Source: a virus. Taken from it: 43,206 bases of DNA. Where the stretch lies: the IMG/VR virus record IMGVR_UViG_3300032213_000051, positions 1 through 43,206 of that record. One strand, written 5' to 3'. The notes beneath the pieces are model-generated. The model had not been told where the DNA came from. It saw only the letters and a list, made by a program, of their open reading frames with translations, and did no database searches. Position 1 is the first letter of the stretch. Every line of letters starts with the position of its first letter. The translations under genes and the position numbers were made by a program. Positions 32,394-40,145 of this stretch are shown here, one piece after another.

Positions 32394-35238
32394 CGGTTCC
32401 AAAGAAAGTATCTGGGATTTGGGTCGCAAAGACATAGGTGTTCACATTCATGTTTTTGTCAAGGATGCTCAGAGCTTGCTTCCAGCCAGCGTCGAGGCGT
32501 GATTTCTTTATATCGACCAGTATCTTTTTCTCCCGCATGTTCTGTTCGAACTCGCGTGAGCTGACACTCTTCTCAATCAGATACTTCTTGAACTCGGTGG
32601 TCGATATAGTGACAAGCCCCGTCGCTAGGTCAATCCTGCCAACCAGACTCGTCCTCGGCTCCATCGTGACCTTGCCGTCGTTAATACCCAAGAAGCCTGT
32701 GTAGTACTTGTTGATGAAGTCACCAACCAGCGTCGAGTAATCCGTCTCGCCAAGATTGACCACCTTGTCCCGGATGTTGATCATCTCAGAGCAGACCTTG
32801 TTGTAAATACGTTCTAGGTCATAGTCGATGAGGCCGATCTCGTTGGCTACCGTGCCCCCTGCCATAGTTGCACCGATGATGTTCTCGTAGAAGCGGTAGA
32901 TAGCGTCGTTGCCAAAGTCTTTCTTGAACCGTTCAATCCACTCGTCCACTATCTGTTTTAACGCTACCTCACCGTGGGCAAAATACGCGGGGATGAGTTT
33001 GCGTCCTGCATGACCGTAGTTGTACTTGAACAGGTCAAAGACCTTGGGGCCAAACCCCGGCTCGTCAAACAATAGCTGTGGTTTCATTACAAGAAACTCG
33101 ACCATACGCGCCATCTGGCCCGTCGCCATAGAGTTCTTGGACATGATCATTTCCAGCAGCGGCACGTTACAGGTCATCATGGCAATCGATGACGCTAAGA
33201 GTTCATGCTCCCGTTCAGCGTTGATCGACCCCTGCATCCTGATCTTGGCCTTACCCTGCGAAATAGCGTGAACCATCTTGCCAAGTTCTTCTATCTTACG
33301 TTCATGCGCTTCATCGACGCCGAACGCTGCGTTCTTCAGGGTGACGTACCGTTGATTCAAGCCGTTGTTTGTGGCATCGAAGACCGAGATACCGACTGGG
33401 TTACACCAGACGCTAAGGTTTGCGTACAGCGCCCCCGTCTTGCCGTTGCCTGATTTACCTGTATAACTAACGACAGCGCCCGGTGTGGACGTTAACGGCA
33501 TGAGCGGTGAACCCAGACCGATCAACGTACCGAACGCGTGCATCTCCATCGTCGGGCGGTTCAACTGCTGGGCGCACTCTTTCCATACTTCAAGGCTACC
33601 CTTCGGCTCAAAGTGTTTTGAGATACTGCGAACCATAGGTGATGCAGGCGTCGGGACTATCTTGCCGTTTGATTTAATTAAGTTGTTGCCGATGACATAC
33701 TCACGGCCCAGTCGGTCGTCTCCCACCGGCTCTGTCCAGCCCATCTGCATCTGCATGAGTTCTGCTTCAGACTGGGTTTGTAGGTAATGTCCCCACTTCA
33801 TTATGTACCTCATGATGTGTTGTAGTTTTTCTGCCCCGCCTGTTATACCCATGAAGCCGATTGCTTTCTTAAACTCATCGGTCGCGTTTAAGCCCCGTGT
33901 AGTTAGCATGAAGTCACGCGGCGCGTCTTTGGGCAACAGAAGGCGCATCATAAGAATCTCGCCGTCCAACTTGCTGTACATCCGGCGTATAGGGAACAAC
34001 TCGTGCGGGTATACCAGTACGGGGTCGTACTCTTTCTTGACGCCCTTCCTATCCACTGTAGGTGGTGGTTGGTAATAGATGCCGCCGTGCTGCCCACGGA
34101 AGTACGGGAACAGTGCCTGTGGATGGTCAGGGATTACGTTTGCTGGAATATCTTCGGGATTCTCGTACTCCCGAACTGCGTCCTTTTTAGGGGCTTGGGC
34201 GATCTTGATGATTCGTCCGAGCGCAAGCGGGTTGGTAAACTTGCCTTTGTATTTACAGGTGTCGCAAACTCCGGGGTTCTCATTATCAAAAACTGTGCAG
34301 GAATAGGGCTTACCTTGACGCAGTGTTGCTTTTCGTTCCGTGTCTTCAAAAGAGTATCCGGGATAATCTTCCGATAGTCTGTGGATAGCGACATCGCGGT
34401 CTGTACAATGCTGTGCAATGGATAACACGGCTGTCCAGACGGGTTCGGGTAATGTTGAAGATCGTTCAATCGCCCACTTAATCTGTTCACATCCATCACC
34501 CTCAAGACTTCTGATAGCGATTTTTTCAAAGGAGGTCTCCTGATTATCAAGTTTCATCAGCGCCTTAGTGTCGTCGTCCAGACCTTTAGGCAGCTTCTTC
34601 AACAGCTCTGCGGGCGAGTCTTCTACTATCCCTAAGAACTCTTTGAACTCATCAAACGAATAGACGTGGAGTTCGTCGCTGATTACCTCACACTTACTAG
34701 GTGGTGTAGTCTTGTAATTAAATGTCTCAGGACAGCGCATGATCCGCGCCACGTCCGCTGTAACAACCGGATCAATGAATAAATCATTCTCAAGGCATAG
34801 CGTCTTGAACTTCTCGGCGTATGGCTTCCACTCAGCGACGGGGATGTCTCGATCAAAGAACCAGTAGGCGTGTACGCCCGTGCCTGAATCGACGATAACT
34901 GGGGGAGGTAGATCAACTCTTGGGAGGAAAGCCTGTAGTGCAATATGCGCATCTCCTTGAGTAGCATATCCTCTTCTGAGTTCTGCTTTCCCTGCCCCAA
35001 CATCAAGGTCAATGAAGAATGAACGTAGGAATTGCGCGTCCTCTGCCTTGCGACTATAACCGTCGAAGGATGCAAGGGCGACGTAGACGTTAGCTTTTTC
35101 CAAGCTAAACTGTCTTGCAAGATTTTCGACATCATCTATGGACTCCGCAAATCTCTGTGTAGTGCGTTTGTTGTCTATCTTAGCTACACAGTAGACGCCC
35201 TGCGAAGGCAATGCTTTCTCGTAAAATTGTTTTATCAT
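32362..35238 (-). CDS. Primase-helicase (AEP-type primase plus DUF927-like ATPase)
   Basis: A 958-residue replication protein. N-terminal primase domain: FFIDLDVGAGK with D77/D79 as metal ligands, VDSGTGVHAYWF (H123) and DVARIMRCPETFNYK (about 162-176), the pattern of archaeo-eukaryotic-type primases. A PriCT-like helical region and a cysteine cluster (C314, C325, C328) follow. The C-terminal half carries Walker A GKSGNGKT (594-601) and Walker B FGVDEA (639-644), resembling DUF927-type phage helicases. It probably unwinds and primes DNA for the family A polymerase at 40146. Its start lies 17 bases after a hairpin that may control it. Confidence 0.85.
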   Translation of the reverse strand: MIKQFYEKALPSQGVYCVAKIDNKRTTQRFAESIDDVENLARQFSLEKANVYVALASFDGYSRKAEDAQFLRSFFIDLDVGAGKAELRRGYATQGDAHIALQAFLPRVDLPPPVIVDSGTGVHAYWFFDRDIPVAEWKPYAEKFKTLCLENDLFIDPVVTADVARIMRCPETFNYKTTPPSKCEVISDELHVYSFDEFKEFLGIVEDSPAELLKKLPKGLDDDTKALMKLDNQETSFEKIAIRSLEGDGCEQIKWAIERSSTLPEPVWTAVLSIAQHCTDRDVAIHRLSEDYPGYSFEDTERKATLRQGKPYSCTVFDNENPGVCDTCKYKGKFTNPLALGRIIKIAQAPKKDAVREYENPEDIPANVIPDHPQALFPYFRGQHGGIYYQPPPTVDRKGVKKEYDPVLVYPHELFPIRRMYSKLDGEILMMRLLLPKDAPRDFMLTTRGLNATDEFKKAIGFMGITGGAEKLQHIMRYIMKWGHYLQTQSEAELMQMQMGWTEPVGDDRLGREYVIGNNLIKSNGKIVPTPASPMVRSISKHFEPKGSLEVWKECAQQLNRPTMEMHAFGTLIGLGSPLMPLTSTPGAVVSYTGKSGNGKTGALYANLSVWCNPVGISVFDATNNGLNQRYVTLKNAAFGVDEAHERKIEELGKMVHAISQGKAKIRMQGSINAEREHELLASSIAMMTCNVPLLEMIMSKNSMATGQMARMVEFLVMKPQLLFDEPGFGPKVFDLFKYNYGHAGRKLIPAYFAHGEVALKQIVDEWIERFKKDFGNDAIYRFYENIIGATMAGGTVANEIGLIDYDLERIYNKVCSEMINIRDKVVNLGETDYSTLVGDFINKYYTGFLGINDGKVTMEPRTSLVGRIDLATGLVTISTTEFKKYLIEKSVSSREFEQNMREKKILVDIKKSRLDAGWKQALSILDKNMNVNTYVFATQIPDTFFGTDGDGQADGGA

Positions 35239-35254
35239 ATCCGCAGAGACAAGA

Positions 35255-35276
35255 AAGGCAGGATTTCTCCTGCCTT
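35255..35276 (-). terminator. Hairpin before the primase-helicase gene (attenuator or weak terminator)
   Basis: A perfect 9-bp stem AAGGCAGGA/TCCTGCCTT closes a GAAA loop on the minus strand and is followed by a partial T-tract (TCTTGTCTC). It lies between the small lipoprotein gene and the primase-helicase gene, so it may end transcription or set the ratio between them. Confidence 0.6.
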
Positions 35277-35299
35277 GTTAATGGGTAAAGTACTGCTAC

Positions 35300-35452
35300 T
35301 TAGTTGCAGAACGTGTTGCAGTTGTTGCCGTAGCTATCGCAGCAAGTTGTACAGTACACATACCGTCCGTTATATGAGTAGCTGTGTGAGGAACACCCAG
35401 CGTAAGCCACACCAGCAGCAGCGATTGCCCAGATTGCTATAAGGTATTTCAT
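35300..35452 (-). CDS. Small cysteine-rich lipoprotein or secreted peptide (50 residues)
   Basis: A short gene from ATG 35452 to TAA 35300-35302. It has an excellent Shine-Dalgarno (GGGAGG at 35457-35462) and overlaps the upstream stop by four bases (ATGA). The first 20 residues (IAIWAIAAAGVAYAGC) are a signal peptide ending in a lipobox-like YAGC, so Cys20 may be lipidated. The mature part has CTTCC, then C45 and C49, so six cysteines in all. Its place among replication genes is odd for an exported protein. I recall similar CTTCC peptides in aquatic phages; function is unknown. Superinfection exclusion or membrane signalling are guesses. Confidence 0.75.
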   Translation of the reverse strand: MKYLIAIWAIAAAGVAYAGCSSHSYSYNGRYVYCTTCCDSYGNNCNTFCN

Positions 35453-35763
35453 ATTGGCCTCCCAATCATATCTTCAATGTAGGCTTTGGCTCCCTTCACG
35501 GACTTGGCTGGCAATACCCCCGCCTCCAAGTCCTTCTCTAAAAGCCTGATGAAAGCCAAAGCCATATCTTCGTTTTTACCACGCAACACCGCGCCGCGAA
35601 ACCAATTATGAACTGTTGCTCGTGAAACTTCCATCGCTTCAGCTACGTACTTAGCAGGAAGATTTGCAATGACGCAAAGCTTTGCCATCTTGTAGCCGAT
35701 GCGATAAGTATCATCTGCTTCGTCCAGACTACTAAGGAACTTCGTACTATACGGGCGCGACAT
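35449..35763 (-). CDS. Helix-turn-helix DNA-binding protein
   Basis: A 104-residue protein with a recognisable helix-turn-helix around 32-60 (VIANLPAKYVAEAMEVSRAT, then VHNWFRGAVLRGK), similar to XRE- or transposase-type HTH domains. A charged helix follows (EDMALAFIRLLEKDLEAG). AAGGAG precedes the ATG (35767-35772). It sits between the putative ssDNA-binding and lipoprotein genes. A transcription regulator of the phage or a replication initiator is possible; which is not known. Confidence 0.7.
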   Translation of the reverse strand: MSRPYSTKFLSSLDEADDTYRIGYKMAKLCVIANLPAKYVAEAMEVSRATVHNWFRGAVLRGKNEDMALAFIRLLEKDLEAGVLPAKSVKGAKAYIEDMIGRPI

Positions 35764-35771
35764 GGCTCTCC

Positions 35772-36602
35772 TTATTTCTTAGTCCACTTCTTAATGACAT
35801 CGGACGCATCGGTTGCCTGTGCCGGAGCGCGTTTGGTTGATTCACGCACCGTCGGCTCTGCCACTGATACTTCTTCCCCTGCGTCCTTCTTCTTGTACAC
35901 CGTCAGCTTGATAGCAGCTTCAGCAGCAGCCGAGTTACCCTGTGCGGCAACAGTATCGTAGTCCTTCGGGTCAACTGCACCTGCGGGGGAGAACAGCACC
36001 TTCGGGTATTGCACTTTGGTGTCAAACTGAACCTTAGTGACGACACGGCCTTTGCTCACGTTGTTGCTTGCAAGCATCCCGATGTAGGACTTGAAGGGCC
36101 ATCTTCCGTTTTCTTCTTTGCCGAAAGACGATGCTGCCGGGATAACGAATTCCAACACGTCACCACTTGGGTCTTGTGGAAGGACAACAGCGGTACGCCA
36201 TGACAGCTTGCATTTCGCGCCAACGCCAGAATCATTGCTTCCTTTGGCGGAGTTCGGGCAAACATCGCACGTCGGAGCGCAGGGTTGTTCAACATCAGCA
36301 TCTGGCTTAACGGAATCGTTAGACCAGCAAATAGGAGAAGTGACTTTTCCTTCTTCATACGTACCCTCGTAGCACTGACGCGACGCGCTGTGTGCCATCT
36401 TCACAAAGATGATGTTCATGTGACGGTCTTCGATAGCACCAACTTCCTTGCCACCGACCATCTTACGGAACACACCGCCCTTGATCGAAAGACGCTTGGT
36501 CTGATTAGCACCGCCGCCAGCAACCGCTGCGGTATCTTCATCAACGCCTGTCTGAATCATCAGCGGGTTGTTTGCCAAAATAGTTGCGAGTTCTGTACTC
36601 AT
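35772..36602 (-). CDS. Putative single-stranded DNA-binding protein, Cys-containing
   Basis: A 276-residue protein from ATG 36602 with AAGGAA upstream; a longer upstream frame lacks support. Seen: KRLSIKGGVFRKMVGGKEVG at 36-55, then cysteines C77, C92, C108, C112, C115 and C131 (CAPTCDVCP), which suggest a zinc site, and an OB-like beta region (WRTAVVLPQDPSGDVLEFVI). The C-terminus is disordered and Ala/Lys-rich. I recall these as replication-module proteins of aquatic podoviruses, taken to be ssDNA-binding; I cannot confirm it. Its neighbours are the HTH gene and the coiled-coil gene. Confidence 0.6.
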   Translation of the reverse strand: MSTELATILANNPLMIQTGVDEDTAAVAGGGANQTKRLSIKGGVFRKMVGGKEVGAIEDRHMNIIFVKMAHSASRQCYEGTYEEGKVTSPICWSNDSVKPDADVEQPCAPTCDVCPNSAKGSNDSGVGAKCKLSWRTAVVLPQDPSGDVLEFVIPAASSFGKEENGRWPFKSYIGMLASNNVSKGRVVTKVQFDTKVQYPKVLFSPAGAVDPKDYDTVAAQGNSAAAEAAIKLTVYKKKDAGEEVSVAEPTVRESTKRAPAQATDASDVIKKWTKK

Positions 36603-36618
36603 GATGTTTTCCTTAACT

Positions 36619-37017
36619 TTATCTAACTGTGGGCTTTTTAACTGTGATGGTAAATTCACGCATCACGTTCACACCGGGGGGCAAACCTTCATGATGCCGC
36701 TCGGACATGAATTCTTTAAAATTACTTTGATGCAGGTGCGCGGCAAACAATTCAACAGCGCCCGTCTCTAGTACGAACTTGTTGAAGTTATCGCGGTCTG
36801 AACAGGTAAACCTTTCTGAAAGTTTTTTAATAATCGTGCCGCTATTGGTGCGGAGACTCTCGACCTTCATCTCGTTGCACCCTGACAGCATTGCTTGCTC
36901 AAGCACTACCAACTCAGACTTCAGTGCAAGGTCACGCTCCTTGTATTCGGCTTCGATCTTTTCACGCTCGTTCCGAATAGTCAAGTAGGTTTTAACTAAT
37001 TCCTCCATATCACTCAT
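36619..37017 (-). CDS. Coiled-coil early protein
   Basis: A 132-residue protein from ATG 37017 (GGAGGG upstream at 37022-37027; the ATG overlaps the helicase end by eight bases). Residues 1-50 are a charged coiled coil (VKTYLTIRNEREKIEAEYKE). The rest (SLRTNSGTIIKKLSERFTCS and FKEFMSERHHEGLPPGV) reads as a folded alpha/beta domain. It lies between the helicase and the putative ssDNA-binding protein, so a replication or recombination accessory role is likely. No family is recognised. Confidence 0.65.
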   Translation of the reverse strand: MSDMEELVKTYLTIRNEREKIEAEYKERDLALKSELVVLEQAMLSGCNEMKVESLRTNSGTIIKKLSERFTCSDRDNFNKFVLETGAVELFAAHLHQSNFKEFMSERHHEGLPPGVNVMREFTITVKKPTVR

Positions 37018-38593
37018 AGCTTCCCTCCATTTCTGACTTGTACAAATCAACTAACTTTTCATGTGAATCAACTTTGCCTTGCAACATGCGATACATTCTT
37101 CGTTCAACTTCCGAACCTTGTAAGTGAACCACTGTCATACGATTCTTCTGGCCCACGCGATCAATACGCGCAACGCACTGTAGGTACGTTTCAACACTCA
37201 TAACAGGAGACCAGAAGACGATAGTGTCGGCAGCAGTCAGCGTGACACCATGCGACGCCGCTTGAGGTTGAATGACTAGCACTCGTGGGTTTGCCGACGT
37301 TTGGAATCTGCCCACGATGCGCTGCCGTTCGCCAGCGGATACCGCTCCGTTAATGATCTCGTTGGTGACACCATTGTTAGTTAAGTGCCGTGAAACAAGA
37401 TCGATTGTGTGGGTGAACGGCACGAAGACCAGCACCTTGTTCTCGGTCTCCTCCAACACTTCATCCAACGCTTTGAGTCGCGGAGCAATATCGAACTCGA
37501 CAACTTCTTTCGTATCGGAATACACCGCGCCACCTGCTACCTGAAGCAACTTGGAGAGCCGCGCCGCTGCGTTTACTGCACTTATCTGTTCACCCGCTGC
37601 ATTGATCAGCATCTCGTCCTTCAGCGCCTTGTAGTACTTGGCGGCTTGCGGGGTCAGCGGGACTTCACGGGTCTGATACAACACCTCTGGCAGATCGAGA
37701 CACTCGGCTTTGGAGAACCTGATCGCGGGTTGCAGTGCGTCGAATACAGTTTGTCTGGCTGATGGCTTGGGCATCCACTTGAACCGTGTGATCTGGTTCA
37801 TGACTTTATCTCGCCATGCCGTGCTGTACTTCGGAACCTTGTTTGGCGCAACCAAACGCGCTAGGCCGAACGCATCGAGCGGTGACTGCGATGCAGGTGT
37901 GCCGGTCAGCATCCACAGGCGGGTCTCAGGCTTGATCAGCTTGGCGAGTATCTTCCAACGCACGGTACTCGTAGACTTGTACGCGTTCGCTTCGTCAACC
38001 ACAATCAGGTCGAACTCACCGTTCTTGATGTCCTCATGCAGGATGCCAACGCCGTCGTAGTTGGTGACGATGAAGTCGTACTCACCGTTTAGAATTTTCT
38101 TACGCTTCGGGGCAGGGCCGTACGCTACACCCACGCTTCGGTGCATAGCTGTCTTGAATACGTCAGCTTGCCATGCGGAATACATAATCGTGATCGGACA
38201 CACCACGAGCACGCGCTTGATCAACCCCAAGCTCATCAGATAGTCAGCCGCCCAGATGACCGATGAAGTCTTACCTGTACCTGCTTCGTTGAAACAGAAC
38301 GCGCGGCGGCGCGACGCTAGGAATGATGCAGTAGTTTTCTGGTGGTCGAACGGCGTAAACAAACCGGGCCAGTTGTAGTCCCGCAGTATGGGTGAAGGGA
38401 TGTTGTAACCAAAGGACTCGGCTAGGAAGGATGCCTCGTCGTTACCCCAGTAGACAAGAAGCTCGGTCTCGTCTTTGCCTCGGTCAAGAATCTCACTCTT
38501 CTCGACGTAGGTTAGGATTTGGTCAGCGTTCGCGTTAGATGTCCGGAACTGTAGGGCGGCGTCGCCCACGACTGTAAACTTAACGTCACTCAA
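37010..38593 (-). CDS. SNF2-type DNA helicase, TTG start
   Basis: A 527-residue superfamily 2 helicase. Walker A NEAGTGKTSS (K108), motif II VVDEAN (D200/E201), motif III LTGTPASQ (229-236) and motif VI VARIDRVGQ (R476, R479) are all present, in the layout of SNF2-like phage helicases, which remodel DNA or drive branch migration. The start is TTG at 38593 with GAGG well placed upstream; the next in-frame Met is near residue 120, so TTG or another non-ATG codon must be used. The 184-bp non-coding region precedes it. Confidence 0.87.
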   Translation of the reverse strand: MSDVKFTVVGDAALQFRTSNANADQILTYVEKSEILDRGKDETELLVYWGNDEASFLAESFGYNIPSPILRDYNWPGLFTPFDHQKTTASFLASRRRAFCFNEAGTGKTSSVIWAADYLMSLGLIKRVLVVCPITIMYSAWQADVFKTAMHRSVGVAYGPAPKRKKILNGEYDFIVTNYDGVGILHEDIKNGEFDLIVVDEANAYKSTSTVRWKILAKLIKPETRLWMLTGTPASQSPLDAFGLARLVAPNKVPKYSTAWRDKVMNQITRFKWMPKPSARQTVFDALQPAIRFSKAECLDLPEVLYQTREVPLTPQAAKYYKALKDEMLINAAGEQISAVNAAARLSKLLQVAGGAVYSDTKEVVEFDIAPRLKALDEVLEETENKVLVFVPFTHTIDLVSRHLTNNGVTNEIINGAVSAGERQRIVGRFQTSANPRVLVIQPQAASHGVTLTAADTIVFWSPVMSVETYLQCVARIDRVGQKNRMTVVHLQGSEVERRMYRMLQGKVDSHEKLVDLYKSEMEGSYE

Positions 38594-38777
38594 TTTTGCC
38601 TCACTATAAATTAACGTGACCCCTTGCGGGGGTTAGTCGGCTACATCCGTACCAATGACAACTTCCGAAAGGGCGGTACTAAGTAGCTGATGCGGTTTAT
38701 GGGGGAAAAGTCCGTTGCAGAAAAAACCCCGCCCACTCACACCTTACGGCACGAAACTCTTAAAGTCAAGTAAAACT
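38594..38777. other. Non-coding region with foldable sequence
   Basis: No supported gene lies in these 184 bases. In the plus-strand sense the bases 38636-38644 and 38683-38691 form a 9-bp stem (two G-T pairs), enclosing GTACC/GGTAC (38649-38653/38675-38679) and a TCC-GAAA-GGG hairpin at 38664-38673. ACCCC/GGGGT at 38619-38633 adds a small stem. The G-T pairs and GAAA loop favour a plus-strand RNA. A minus-strand promoter is possible at 38741-38769. It might also be a replication origin. None is proven. Confidence 0.5.
38741..38769 (-). promoter_or_regulatory. Weak sigma-70-like promoter candidate
   Basis: On the minus strand TTGACT (38769-38764), a 17-base spacer and TAAGGT (38746-38741) face the helicase gene. 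The -35 is near consensus (5 of 6) but the -10 is poor (3 of 6). Confidence 0.25.
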
Positions 38778-39089
38778 TTACTTCTTACGTTCTCGCTTGC
38801 TTGTCTCTGATACCAGCGCACCGGATGCGGCACGTCTGAATGATCGGTTAGCTGACGCGGACTGTACCACCACACCGTCCTTGTTGCTGCCACCTTTGGA
38901 CAACGCTTTCTTGTGCGCTATGTCTTTACCTTCGCGCTTGTCAGCCTTGCCGTTGCCGTTGGCATCCGATCCTGTCTTGTCCATCGCTCGACGCGCCCGT
39001 TGACGCTCCATGCGGTCAGGGTGTTCACCCCTTGCTTTCTCTTGCTCGTACTCTTTTTTGTACGGCCTCGGCTTGTTCACGTATGGCAT
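38778..39089 (-). CDS. Small very basic HNH-like protein
   Basis: A 103-residue Lys/Arg-rich protein. It opens MPYVNKPRPYKKEYEQEKAR, and GKDIAHKKALSKGGSNKDG at about 54-72 followed by SASANRSFRR resembles an HNH/His-Me finger core (typical D-H-K...GGS...N) in which the leading acidic residue of the DH pair is replaced by Ala (IAH). It may be a diverged nuclease or a DNA-binding relic. GGAG upstream of the ATG gives a good ribosome site. Confidence 0.65.
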   Translation of the reverse strand: MPYVNKPRPYKKEYEQEKARGEHPDRMERQRARRAMDKTGSDANGNGKADKREGKDIAHKKALSKGGSNKDGVVVQSASANRSFRRAASGALVSETSKRERKK

Positions 39090-39142
39090 TTGGTTCTCCG
39101 TGTATTAGTTCGTTGGACGAAGTGATTCGTCTAAACATTCTT

Positions 39143-39313
39143 TCATTTGACTGCCGCAGTTGCTTCACTGTCGGTAGTCGCCTCCCTTTGTACATTGTGG
39201 ACGTACTCGTTTCCGCCGATTGTTGTTCGGTGTTGTTTCGCGTACGTGTCATTGAAAGATTTCTCCAGTATTTTCAACGCTTCACGCGTTATTGTTTCCG
39301 TAGTTAGTATCAT
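39143..39313 (-). CDS. Small early protein (56 residues)
   Basis: A short gene from ATG 39313 to TGA 39143-39145. It opens MILTTETITREALKILEKSF and continues NDTYAKQHRTTIGGNEYVHN, a balanced alpha/beta sequence with normal codon use. GGGGTGAAGA lies just before the ATG. It overlaps the upstream gene by 32 bases. A competing 75-residue frame at 39025-39252 is less likely. Function unknown. Confidence 0.55.
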   Translation of the reverse strand: MILTTETITREALKILEKSFNDTYAKQHRTTIGGNEYVHNVQREATTDSEATAAVK

Positions 39314-39470
39314 TCTTCACCCCATGTACTTCGTCGTTGTGCATCGTTGTTAGGTCTATGCCCCGCCATATAGCTCTTTGGTGGGGGTGCTTGGCATCGG
39401 GGTGGTACTCTTCATCCCACTCTTCAGCTTCAATCGGCTCAACGTGAAAGTCTCCCCAGCTTCTCTTCAT
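39282..39470 (-). CDS. Small acidic early protein
   Basis: A 62-residue protein from the second of two adjacent ATGs (39470), which lies six bases after AGGAG (39481-39477); the first, at 39473, is only three bases away. It is rich in His, Asp and Glu (VEPIEAEEWDEEYHPDAKHP). Its start touches the exonuclease stop. No family is recognised; its position suggests an early accessory protein. Confidence 0.6.
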   Translation of the reverse strand: MKRSWGDFHVEPIEAEEWDEEYHPDAKHPHQRAIWRGIDLTTMHNDEVHGVKNDTNYGNNNA

Positions 39471-40129
39471 CATCGACTCCTGTGATGCTCACACGTATTG
39501 ACCGGACACCAGCCGCATAGTGGCGTAGGATTCTTCTGCCACGTATCGTTCTCGTACGATATCTTCAGCCGCTCAAGGTCTCCGTTAAAGCTATTCCACA
39601 ACGCCGGAATCTGTCCCCGGTGGTAGTCTTCCGTGATGAAGTTGTTGTGCATGACGAACATCAGCCCTGCCTTTACCTTCTCCACCTGCGGGAAGTACGC
39701 GTAAGTCATCAACGCCATCAGTCTCAACTGCTTCACATCAGGGTAGCGGTCACTGCCTGTCTTGTAATCAACGATGAACGCTGTGTCACCTGACAGAATC
39801 AGCAGGTCAACGATACCTCTGACCCAATACTCTTTCGAATGAAACCCACACGGCTGCTTGTTCTCGTCTAACGCCATCTCGTATTCAGGAAAGCGTTCAC
39901 CATCGATCTCCAGAAGCGGATCAACCAAGGGCGCAAACCGCTTGTAGTTCTGTGGTAACTCTGTTCCATCTTTGGCGTAGCTCTCCAGCGCGGCATGTAC
40001 GTCCGTGCCGTAGAGCATCTGTTGCGTCGGCTTAACCTCATAGTTTCTTAGCACCTTGACTTCGTGATACTGCTTTGGACAATTTATATACTGTTTGAGA
40101 CCTGAGAATGACCACTTGATCGGCTGCAT
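39470..40129 (-). CDS. PD-(D/E)XK nuclease with Fe-S-type cysteines (Cas4/RecB-like)
   Basis: A 219-residue nuclease of the PD-(D/E)XK superfamily. Seen: LYGTDVHAALE (H45), RGIVDLLI (D108), VDYKTG (D121, K123) and Q134 in DVKQLRLMAL, the standard active-site series of RecB/Cas4-type exonucleases. Four cysteines, C17 and C205/C208/C213 (PLCGWCPVNTCEHH), match the spacing of the Fe-S cluster in Cas4/AddB nucleases. It lies next to the polymerase gene and probably acts in recombination or end processing. AAAGG precedes the start. Confidence 0.87.
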   Translation of the reverse strand: MQPIKWSFSGLKQYINCPKQYHEVKVLRNYEVKPTQQMLYGTDVHAALESYAKDGTELPQNYKRFAPLVDPLLEIDGERFPEYEMALDENKQPCGFHSKEYWVRGIVDLLILSGDTAFIVDYKTGSDRYPDVKQLRLMALMTYAYFPQVEKVKAGLMFVMHNNFITEDYHRGQIPALWNSFNGDLERLKISYENDTWQKNPTPLCGWCPVNTCEHHRSR

Positions 40130-40145
40130 GGATGACCTTTATTTG

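Noticed and set aside
38594-38777. tRNA or known riboswitch in the non-coding gap
   Set aside because: No cloverleaf, no CCA end and no riboswitch core I recognise. Only a generic nested hairpin is visible.
39025-39252. A 75-residue minus-strand frame opposite the chosen 56-residue gene
   Set aside because: Its ribosome site is too far from the start, it overlaps the basic HNH-like gene by 65 bases and uses many rare codons. It remains possible.
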